64,000 bases of DNA from Dactylonectria macrodidyma (taxonomy: Eukaryota > Ascomycota > Sordariomycetes > Hypocreales > Nectriaceae), in the NCBI GenBank assembly GCA_020744425.1, contig JAGMUV010000006.1, positions 1,302,001 through 1,366,000 of the forward strand, in the 5' to 3' direction. Of this stretch, positions 24,986-34,305 are shown one piece after another. The notes below the pieces were generated by a model. The model searched no databases and was not told the origin of the DNA. It was given only the letters and a program-made list of their open reading frames with translations. Position 1 is the first letter of the stretch, and each line of letters begins with the position of its first letter. Made by a program: the position numbers and the translations under genes.

Positions 24986-25058
24986 TGGTCTTTGGGCTCC
25001 TCTTTTTGGTCTCCTCTTTTTTTGGTCTCCTCTTTTTTGAGTCTCCTCTTTTTTGAGT
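24986..25058. repeat. Homopyrimidine-rich degenerate tandem repeat
   Basis: Four copies of a roughly 16-18-base unit related to GGTCTCCTCTTTTTT, the last two as GAGTCTCCTCTTTTTT. On the minus strand it is purine-rich and creates a false Lys/Arg-rich open frame. Confidence 0.8.
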
Positions 25059-25914
25059 CCCCGCTCCCAGGATGCAGAAACCTCCAAAGCCATAGCCAAT
25101 GGTATCGCTCCCTTCCCATCGTCTTGGCGCGTGACCGAGCTCGACGACTGGAGACGACACTTTTTACGATCTGCGGACTCGCCTAACTGCGGAAGTTTTT
25201 CCGCCAAGAGTCCCCATCTCCCGCTTAGAGTGCGGCTCTGAGCCCGCCCGCCTCAAAGACAGATCCCATCATTATTCCGACTCCGTGCCAGAACCACTCT
25301 GATCAAGCCCCAAGGCAGACAGGAAACGGTCGCAGAACGCCGTCGATTCACAGTGGACACTCTCGCCTGCCTGCCTTACCTTGGCCTGTCTACGCTCACC
25401 TCCCCCTCGGCAGGGGAGGGACTCCGATCCAACGGGGTGTAACTGGCAATGGGGTCTGCATATGATGAAGATCTCCATCTCCAAAGGCATGGCACATTCT
25501 TCCACGAAAGGGAATTCGTGAGCATCAAATTACCAGGAATTGTCCGCCCGACAGAGAGGTGCAGACATGGCAGGACATGGCATGACACGACATGCCCCTT
25601 TCGAAGTGGGATACGATGTGCATGGCAAAGGTGATATTCCATCCGTGTCATTTGCTGGCGAAGCAGTCATGAACCAACCATCTTAGACGCGTGGTTGGAG
25701 GCGTTTCAAGGTTTGCGGCTTGCGGCTTTCAGGTCTAGGGTAGGTCCGTGCCAAACGATGCCTTCACTTGCACCAAATTCCATCCGCGTACAGACTGTAC
25801 AGACACCAGTCTTGAGGTTTGGTATCATAGTATGCTTTTGGGGGCTATTCTGGTAGCTAATTCATGACACCACCATATAGCTTACTTATTCTTACACATT
25901 GGTGCGTAGCAACT

Positions 25915-26801
25915 CTAGATATTGGCTACCTCACTTCTCCATCCCCATCCACCAACTGCATCGGTACTGAGCCTCTTCATACCAGATGCCTCGCAAATCT
26001 TGATAACTACATCTCTCACTGCCCTTACCTCGGCCACGCTCGCTCCCCCATTGAGCGCGCCTCTCAAGTGACCCTTGAGCTGAGGATTGACCTAGTGCGA
26101 ATAAGTGAAGTCCAAATGTGAAGTGTTGTGAGAGCTCCACGACCCAACCCACTCACATCCTGTGGAATAAGACTCGCAATAAGAACGTACGAAGTCTCTA
26201 CTGGTGTCAGGACGTCGGTGTCGCTAAGGATGTATCCGTACACCAGTCTAGCCATCAGCCCAAGGTCTGCTGACCCTGACCGGTCCATTTGACCCATGAC
26301 CCTTCTTGAAATCTTCCCGTAGAGGTTATCGAAGAATGTCTGCCCTCGCTGCAACACATGCGGCGCAGGCGTTTCGTAAATATCCCGGGATCTAGATGTT
26401 GGTATCTCCTGCCCAGGTGCGTCGAGAAGGTCCTCCGGTGTCGCTGCTTTCAGTGCTAGCAAGGCGTTGATGGTCTGCGCGTAGTGTTAGGCCTGCTCCT
26501 ACTAGTGTAACTCTATGGTCACTGCCCATACCTTTGGCATACCCCCAACAGCGGAGGCCTTTACGAGAGCTTCGCGTATTCTTCTCGAGACTTGGAGTTG
26601 GTCTTCAGGTCGAGTTACAGCTTCGCTCGTGTCTAGACCTTCCTCGAGGGCTTTTTTGTACACCTTTGGGAGTTCATCTGGCCGGTTCAGGATGGATAAA
26701 GTTGTAGCCGTGATGAAATACCAAGAATTCCGAGGAAGATCTGGTTGCCTACAAATCGCTGCAAGCAATGACGGTGTCAGGATGGGCGCCGCGGACGCCA
26801 T
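25915..26801 (-). CDS. AhpD-like / carboxymuconolactone-decarboxylase-fold protein
   Basis: Three exons, 26801-26532, 26474-26157 and 26091-25915, give 254 residues; introns are 57 and 65 bases, both phase 0. Conserved blocks read ILTPSLLAAICRQPDLP at the N-terminus, REALVKASAVGGMPK-TINA across the first junction, and KISRRVMGQMDRSGSADLGL and IASLIPQD-VNPQLKGHLRGA across the second. The protein ends GWGWRSEVANI. This is the fungal AhpD-like family (all-helical CMD fold), annotated as peroxidase-like or mitochondrial in fungi. No CxxC redox pair is present, so classical AhpD chemistry is doubtful. The start at 26801 is followed by the conserved LTPSLL block. It is divergent from HRD1. The family is fairly sure; the biochemical role is unknown. 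Confidence 0.85.
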
Positions 26802-27394
26802 AGTTGTTATGATGCCCCCTTGAGCTCTCGACTTACAAACTCGATTACCTGTTGAGGACGGTGAGTTCGCTCCGTGTGACTGCTGCCTTGAGCAAGATAT
26901 ACTAATGGAAAATAACCGACACACAAAAAGAATGCAAGTAACAACTGCAGTGAAATTTGTTGAATGTCTTTTTGACAGTCTGACAACCTGACGACGCTGA
27001 CAGCGCTGACATTCAATGTGGTTCTTATCCTCGGCTTCAGGGTAGGCATTCGGGTCAATTGGGTGGTGGCGACGGATTCTTTGATGCCCGGCAAAATCCC
27101 GGCAATGGCGGGCGCACCTGAGATGAGACACGGCGGAAACAAGTGCAACAAACCTCCGGGACGTGCTTACCTGGTAGATAAGCATCACGTGCACGAATTG
27201 AAGACCCCTGCGCTGCGTCATCGACAGTGGTACGGCCACTCGATAACGTGGCATCAAGAGACAACGACGACCATATCATTGACATTCGCCAAAGCATCTA
27301 CACACGGGAGGCTGCGGAATCAACAATGGGGATGCGGGCGTGATTGGTTCCTTTTTTGCATCAATCTTAGAACCTCTCAGTCTCATCAAACCCG
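26802..27394. promoter_or_regulatory. Divergent promoter between the AhpD-like gene and HRD1
   Basis: These 593 bases lie between opposite start codons and must drive both genes. I see no distinct box beyond pyrimidine-rich patches. Confidence 0.5.
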
Positions 27395-30343
27395 ATGCCC
27401 AAGATGCGGCTGGGCTGGTACGCTGGGGTATGTCGACTTCCTCGTCGCCAGAGCTTAGAGCTCGTAGCTCCGTGGAGCTGTGGCTTGGTGTTTTGGACGC
27501 GATGCTGACTTTCTACCACGCAGGCCTCGACGGCCCTTGCGGGCACTGTCGTGCTCTCCGCCTTCTATCAGCGAGCCAACTTCTACTCGGCCATGGTCTA
27601 TCTTGCCCAGAGCAACTTTTGTCTGTTGGTGTGTTCCCGCGCTTCCGTACCCCGAGCTCCCCGCCTCTCTCGCGATCACATGCTCACCATCAACGCCCAC
27701 CTAGGTCTTGGTCAACTTTTCTTTATTCCTCTACAGCAGCTTCGTCTACGGTCTTACTCGACTGTTTTTTGGTCCTCTACGCGCGGTCGAGGTCGAGCAG
27801 CTCACCGAGCGAGCCTGGTTTGCAATTACAGAAACATGCCTGGCCATGACCATTTTCCGGGAGGAGATAGGCGCTTGGTTCCTGGTCATGTTCGCGGCGC
27901 TGGTTACGGGCAAGGTCTGGGGATGGATCGGCGACGGACGGGTCGAAATTCTCGAGCAGCAACCCCCCGCGAATCCCCGGCTGTTCCACCTCCGCCTCAG
28001 CGTTTCCCTCTCCCTCAGCTTCATATACGACATCTACATTCTCCGATACGCCATCAACACAGTCATCCAACAAGCACGACCCAATATGATGGTCATGTTC
28101 CTCTTCGAGTTTGCCGTCTTAGCAACGTGCTCGTGGCGGACAGGCGCACGGTACGCCCTCTCGCTTACAGAACAGAACATTCAAGAGTCGCAAAAGCGCA
28201 CACGCTTGGCCGAGCGTAGAAGAGAAATCAGGGAAGAGCGGGAGGTCATTATTAGACGCCGCCAGGCCGCAGAGGCGGCAGGCGAACCGGTCTCAGACAA
28301 CCAGGAACCCCTGCCTCACGAGGATGACATCGACGAGATGGACATCGAGGTGCCCGGATGGTCTGCCAAAGGTGAATGGGTTCTGTGGTTGGACCTTATA
28401 ACCGGTAAGCACCATGTGCCCCTGATGACAACGTATGGCTAATATGAGCAGATATGATTAAGCTTGGCATTTACGTCGCCTTCTTTTTCATGCTCCTCAC
28501 ATTCTACGGCCTGCCTATCCATATCATGCGGGACTTGTTCATGACATCTCGCGATTTTGTTAAGAGGCTTGGAGCCCTACTCCGGTATCGCAAAGCCATC
28601 CAGGAGATGAACAAATATCCTGATGCCACCGAGCAGGAGCTTTCCCGAGAAGACACCTGCATCATTTGCCGTGAGGAGATGCGACCTTGGGACGCAGAGA
28701 ATAACCAGGGGGCAATTGATCGAGTCCGCCCAAAGAAGTTGCCCTGTGGGCATATTTTGCATCTTGGCTGCCTCAAGAGCTGGCTTGAACGTCAACAAGT
28801 TTGTCCAACCTGCCGTAGCCCCGTCACTGGTGGCGATGCGGTTCGCCCTGCACAACAACGCGCTGCTGGTCTCCGAATTGATATCGGAGGGGCACGTCCT
28901 GGAGGCCAACAGCAACCACCCGCCAATGGAGGAGATATTGCCGCACAAGGCCAGCAAGATGGCGCTGGAGTAAACCCTCAACGGGCTGCGGGACCTAGGA
29001 TCTTCAACTTGGGGCCTATTCGGTTTGGATTTGGAGCCAATAATCAACAGGTCCAGGAGCTCGCCCAACAATTTGGTATGCCACGCGGTGGTTTCAACCA
29101 GGGGGGAGCTCCTCCTGCAGCACCCAATGCTCCTCCCGCTGTCGCTCACCATGCTGCTGTTCCAGCTCCCGCTCACCAGTTGACCGGAGACAATTTCCAG
29201 AACATCGGAATCCTTATCCAGCAGGTTGACCAGATGATTCAACGTGAAGTGCAGTCCCTTCAAAGTACGCAACAGGAACTGCAAACCATCCAATTGCTGC
29301 ACGCGGAACTACAACGCCTCCGCTCTCGACAACATCTGCAGGACCAAGCACAGCCGGGTCAGGCCCAGCCTGCTGTGTCTCCCAGTCTTCACAGGCCTCA
29401 AACTCCCGCCTGGGCTCAAACTCCTACCTGGGCTCAGAATCCTACTTTTCCTCCAACTCCCGCCGTTGCTCCAACCTCTGCTACTGCTCCAACTCCTGCC
29501 GTGGCTCCAACCCCCTCCCTGGCTTTCTCTTCCGCCTTGGCTCAATATCAACAAAACCTGGCTGCATTGAACCAATACCAGGGTCACACTCCGCTTCCAA
29601 ACGTTCCTCCTCGGAACCAGAGTCCTTTCATGGCTCGCCACGGAGCTTCTAGCGTTGCTACCCCCATTCCGGCAGGAAGCGCCGAACTCCCAGATGGCGT
29701 CGTCATACCTCCTGGTTGGTCCTTGTTGCCGCTCCAGAGGCTAGACGGTTCCTCAAGTTCGACACAGCCCTCTGTCCAGGGAGACACCCAGACTACCAAT
29801 GGAGAGGGCTCAAGCGTCTTCCAAACCAATGCTCCTACGGCACAACATCTATCGGCCGAAAGCCAAAACAACGAAGTTCAGTCAGCCGGTGTGTTCCCAC
29901 AGGCCGCACAGACTGAAGAGCAGCCTACTCCTCGCTCAGTCCTGACAGCGCAGTTCACCCGAGTAGTTGACCCTCCAAATGTTGTGGCACCCAGTCCTAG
30001 GATGCCCAATTGGGGAGGATCGGCCCAGTTATTCGGTAATACTGCTCGCCTGGATCAAGCCGAGTCTACATCACACACCGAGACACCGGCCGAGGCGTTT
30101 GTGAACAGTAGTGCCGCGATTGAGTCAAATTCACAACTGGGCTCAGGGGTGGAAGCTAAAGCGGCCGTATCACGGGAACCGAGTGAGTCGAGTGAGTCGA
30201 GTGAGGCGAGTGAATCGAGCGACCAAGATGACTCTCCAGCCGAAACCTCACTCGATGGCAAGGGCAAGGGCAGGGCTGTGACAGTCGAGGACGCTAACGA
30301 TGAAGACGGTGATGAAGACGAAGCCGAAAATGCGGAAAATTGA
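27395..30343 (+). CDS. HRD1: HRD1/synoviolin-type ER ubiquitin ligase (RING-H2)
   Basis: Four exons, 27395-27427, 27524-27628, 27705-28404 and 28452-30343, give 909 residues. Reading across junctions gives [36 protein letters not shown] and [16 protein letters not shown], all matching fungal Hrd1. The N-terminal half is a multi-pass membrane domain (about residues 10-310). A RING-H2 follows at about 349-399 (CIICREEM...[13 protein letters not shown]...CPTC). The remaining about 500 residues are disordered, with Pro/Thr repeats near 29400-29525 and an acidic Ser-Glu repeat at 30182-30219. Family role: the central ERAD E3 that retrotranslocates and ubiquitinates misfolded ER proteins. Two in-frame ATGs lie nine bases apart (27395, 27404); conservation favours the second (MRLGWYAG), the scanning order the first. 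The tail is much longer than in yeast (551 residues total there). Confidence 0.93.
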
Positions 30344-31497
30344 AGCTTGAGACGAAGACAGGGACAAAGGTGACGGTGCAAAGGAGAAATCTTAGCCAGC
30401 GTGTGTGTTCCCGAGTGAGATGGGAGGAAGAGCGGCTGCATTTTTTTCTACTTCGGCTTTGGCCTCCTGCCTCACCGCTCTCTGTTGCTTTCCCCTATCT
30501 GTGTAGCATATTGATTTGGGCAGTTCGACATGCCCAAGCTTAGAGCAAAAATGAGACTTGTTTCGTGGGGCAAGGGCATAAAAACAACGGCGTTTGAAGG
30601 AGTTTCGACATTTCTTTCTTTAGTCTTAGCAGAGTCGGTCGCTAGTCTGGGTCGACAATACCAGCAAAAACACATTCATTGAGACATCGGAATCTCGGGT
30701 TGCCCAAACTGTGAAAGTCGTGTCCGAACTGAGATCATGTTTGATGAGCGTGTGGATTACTGTCTTTGCCTTTATCGTAGTAATGTGCGTTGATATGTAT
30801 TACTCAGGGGTGCATTCCATCTCAACTACCTCCTGTATAGTACCTCATGCCTCCCGTAGGTATACGACCACCCCTTCACTCCCCGTAGAGTTTATCGCTC
30901 AAATTGTTTACAAAGGAAGAACAACTGGTAGTAGCAGACAAACCCTGCTATGTTGATGGATGAGCAGACAAGCGACAGCATGTACTAGCAAATGATGGAG
31001 CAAAGAACAAGAGTAACAAGAAGCAATCGAAAGCAAAAAGAGTTGGCAGATGTAAGGACACGCAGAAGAAACATAGAGTAAGAACATCGCCTGCTTTCAG
31101 TGATGGCAGAATGAGGAGACGCTCGCTCACCCATGCATGAAATATCGAAACAATGTCCGTCTGACCCAACGGCACTCAACCCCTTGCTTCTCCGCCACCA
31201 ACGGCTTGCTCCATTTGACAACATTCCAGCCATCTAAATGGGCAAGGGGAGATGAAAGAATCGAAAGTGAAAAATAATACAAAGGAGAAAACAAACGCAC
31301 ACCCTGTTGTGACACCCATATCTGGCAATCCCTCCCATAACCCGTCATCTTCCATGAGACATAAGGCCGCTGTCTCGAACCGATATACATTAATCATGTC
31401 CCCCTTCTTCTCCACGCCCCCAATTCGACGAAAGGACCGGACGTTGTTAGCGTTAGCGCATCCACTTAGAGCTTGAATCACTTAGCAACTGCTTCTC
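30344..31497. other. Convergent intergenic region between HRD1 and glycogenin
   Basis: About 1.15 kb holding the two 3' untranslated regions. It is A-rich on the plus strand near 31000-31300. No coding or RNA gene pattern is seen. Confidence 0.5.
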
Positions 31498-34305
31498 CTA
31501 TGTGTCGAGCACATCCCTTTCTTCCTCGGTGGGCAGCAGCGGAGTCTGTCGTTCCAGAACCGCGTCATCCTTTTCCCATGCGGCTCCGGGGCCGGAGAAG
31601 CTGGGCAAAGGAATCGACGACGGCTTTGGAGTCAACGCAGGATCGAAGTTGTCATTGCTTATGCTGGGCAAGATGCTCGTTGTCGCCTCGCCTTTTACCG
31701 GCTGGGGACTGAGCACTCCGGGAGTGGATTGGGCAACATAAGTAGACGACGTCACATCCTCAGACCCAAAGGGCAGCGGGCGCGATGGGATTTCGCGACT
31801 CACGCCCGTAGATTCACCCTCCTGGTGTTCCCTGTCCTCCTCTTCTCCGCTGCTCCCAAACTTCTGTAGCAATACATCAGACTGCTTCTGAGCTAGCTTC
31901 TGCAGCTGCTCCGTTGGATCCTTATGACGGAGTACCAGGTCAGTCAACACGCAAATACAGTCCTCGGGGCTCCATCGCCTCCCATGCACACATACCCACT
32001 CAGTCTGCGCAGGCACCCCCTCCGCCTCCGGAAGCTGCCGTGGTTCATCACCACCAGTGGCCTCTGCATCACCACCCGACCAGAACGAGGGCCGGCGGAT
32101 CGGAGCTGGCGTGACAGGCAAGCTGGGCCGCTCCGTCTCCGTGGGAAAGTCTGTCAGCTTCAGGCCGTGCAGACGCAATTTACCTCCGTCACCCTTTCCG
32201 AAGGCTTGGATACCCCCTGAACGCCCTGAAGAGCCTGAGGACTTCCCCCGACGATGCCCTTGGAGACCTTCAACATATCGCTCAATCTCTGGCACTTCGT
32301 CCCACGCGTTGACGCGTGTGAATGATGTCCAGGGATCTAGAGGAGCCGTCTTGAGAGCCGGCGTCGTTGGGGTCGACGGTTCGCTTTTGGCATCGGTCGT
32401 CATCGACTCTACGACAGAAGAGTCCTCTTGAGGTTCATCCTCGGTTTGGGGTTCCTCGGAAGGTACTGGCTCCGGCGGTTCATCGACAAAGCTTCTCGTT
32501 GGCGGAGGTCGATTTCGTTCCCAGGGGAAGATTTCAACTGGAGCCTGTGATCGAGGAGCCGGACGCTCTTTGGGAACCTCGTACCACATGTTCCTAGGAG
32601 GACTAGGATATCGCACTGGGGGAACGAACGGAGTCGTGTCCTGAGACATCTCGTAGTGCGTTGAAGGAAAGTCGATCGCTTCGGGCTTCGAATCAGCAGG
32701 AGGCGGTTGTCTGCCACATAAAGTCAGCAAAAAGTGTCACGCACAGTAGTAGTGTTTGGGACTACCTTTGAGCGTCCCAGCTATGCATTAGAATTGGTGG
32801 TGGTTCAGGCTTGTGCTCCGCAGGTGGCGCTCCTCCTTCATGATGGTGAGGATGATGATGAGGATGATGGGGGTGATCGCCCGACTCCTGTTGCTCTGAT
32901 CGAGCCTCAGCCTGGGTCCTTGAAGCGTCGCTCACAGACTCGCTCTGGGGATCAAAGTGTGAAGCATTAGGGGTCGAATCAGAGTCTGATGTTCCGGCCT
33001 GGGTTTCACTATCATGATGGGGTTCATGATGATGGTCATGTTCCCCTCGGTTGTGCCCATGATCGTGTTCATGTTCATGGTGGTGTTCATGGTGGTGATA
33101 CACGGGTTGATCGTGGCTTGGGGATGAGGAATGAAAGTCTCTTTGAGGCGCTGAGTCGCTGAGACCCTGGACACCATGCTCACCAGTACCTTGCTGCGCA
33201 GGGGCAAGTCGGGGGTGAAATTCCCCCTTGGTTAAGTACTGCACATATTCAGAGGGAGGGGGGGTTTGTTCAGGAGCCGATTCCTGTACCAAGACATTAG
33301 CAATAGTAGGTAGATGATGGTATAAAGCACCAAAGGCTTACCTTGGCTCTATAATGCCGATCGTACACAGCCCACCATCGCCCGATCATTTCGTCGAAGG
33401 GGCCGCTGCCGTGAGGGGCATGCCGTCCAGTGAACCACGGCTTTTCGGAGCCGATGAAGTGAACCATGTTGATGCTGGACTGAAAGTGCCGGTAGGCTGG
33501 CACATACTGGTAGTGGGCGGACGGGGTGACATTGTATGTGAAGCTCAAACGGTCGTAGCGGTTGCCGAAATGCATGTTAATGAGGCCTTGATCGGCGCCG
33601 TCAAAGGATATACCCCTCTCGGCCATAGCCATCATGGCATAGTAGTCACCCATGTTTGGGGTAATGACCATGACGCCGGTATTGAAGAGGTCGGGCCATC
33701 CAATATCTGGAGCGGCTGCAAAATCCCGGGCGATGTTGAAGAGCTCATCGGGGGCTCGGTAGGCTACGACATCGGCGTCGATGTAGACGATTTTAGAGAA
33801 CTCTGTGAACTTCCACAGGTTGATCTTGGTGAAGGCAGAGTGCAAGTCGGCGCGATTCATGAGGTACAAATTGGCCGGGCGATCATTGCGAATGCGCGGC
33901 ACAGGGAAGATGTAATCGTACACAGTCTAGCAGCGAAGCGGAGCATTTGGTCAGCTGCCGCTTTTAACTAACGGGGAGGCGAGTGTGAGCTTACCCTCAA
34001 TTGGGCTATCGACTCTGCCGAGACTGAGTCGAGCGTGACCAGAACGGCCAGCTTGATGCGAGTGCCGGCATCGCGCAGGGAATGTGCAAGGACGAGGGCG
34101 CCTGGGAAGAAGCGGTTAGCAAGGCGGCACGATTAAGACCAATTGAACAGTTAATACGAACCTGGGAGATAGGAGTCGCTCAGAAGAAGCTATTCGCAAA
34201 GACGCATAGGTTAGCATGAGAATACGGGCGCGCAAAGCAGCGAGAAGTTAGTCTCGTGTTCAGACGAACCGTGGCATAGACATGGTTCCCGCCAGGCGCA
34301 GCCAT
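31498..34305 (-). CDS. gnn: Glycogenin (GT8 glycogen-priming glucosyltransferase)
   Basis: Six exons (34305-34270, 34189-34162, 34101-33995, 33926-33342, 33283-32766, 32710-31498) give 828 residues. Exon 2 is only 28 bases. Joined N-terminus: HVYAT-LLLSDSYLPG-ALVLAHSLRDAG, the glycogenin start. The GT8 domain spans about 6-250, with the metal-binding DAD motif at 107-109 (KIVYIDADVV) and the conserved NTGVMVITP and DGADQGLIN blocks. The family transfers glucose from UDP-glucose to its own tyrosine to prime glycogen. The C-terminal part is disordered and ends the linker with a glycogen-synthase-binding type motif (VNAWDEVPEIERYVEG). Two very His-rich segments (315-342 and 389-401) lie in the linker, which is unusual. 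It converges on HRD1. Identity is firm. Confidence 0.92.
32837..33097 (-). repeat. Histidine-rich repeats inside glycogenin
   Basis: On the minus strand CAC/CAT-GAA/GAC codons repeat at 33097-33014 (16 His in 28 residues) and again at 32875-32837 (9 His in 13). Codon variation (CAT, CAC) argues against a young trinucleotide expansion alone. Confidence 0.85.

Larger units (their letters stand above)
10142..25914. other. About 15.8-kb gene desert upstream of the zinc-finger gene
   Basis: No open frame here has a family pattern, conserved motif or convincing exon chain. The longest ones (for example 10684-11430 and 23133-23720) look like chance frames in GC-rich DNA. Base composition is mixed, not the strongly AT-rich pattern of RIP-mutated transposons, and I see no terminal repeats or transposase remnants. 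It contains short simple repeats (listed separately) and many homopyrimidine/homopurine tracts. It must contain the promoters of the zinc-finger gene (left end) and the terminator of the AhpD-like gene (right end). Long noncoding RNAs or lineage-specific small genes cannot be excluded. Confidence 0.6.

Noticed and set aside
24815..25207. Lys/Arg-rich minus frame that looks like a nuclear basic protein
   Set aside because: Created by translation of the AAAAGAGGAGAC-type purine repeat.
10142..25914. Hypothesis that the desert is a RIP-mutated transposon block
   Set aside because: Base composition is not strongly AT-rich and no long terminal or inverted repeats or transposase-like frames were seen.
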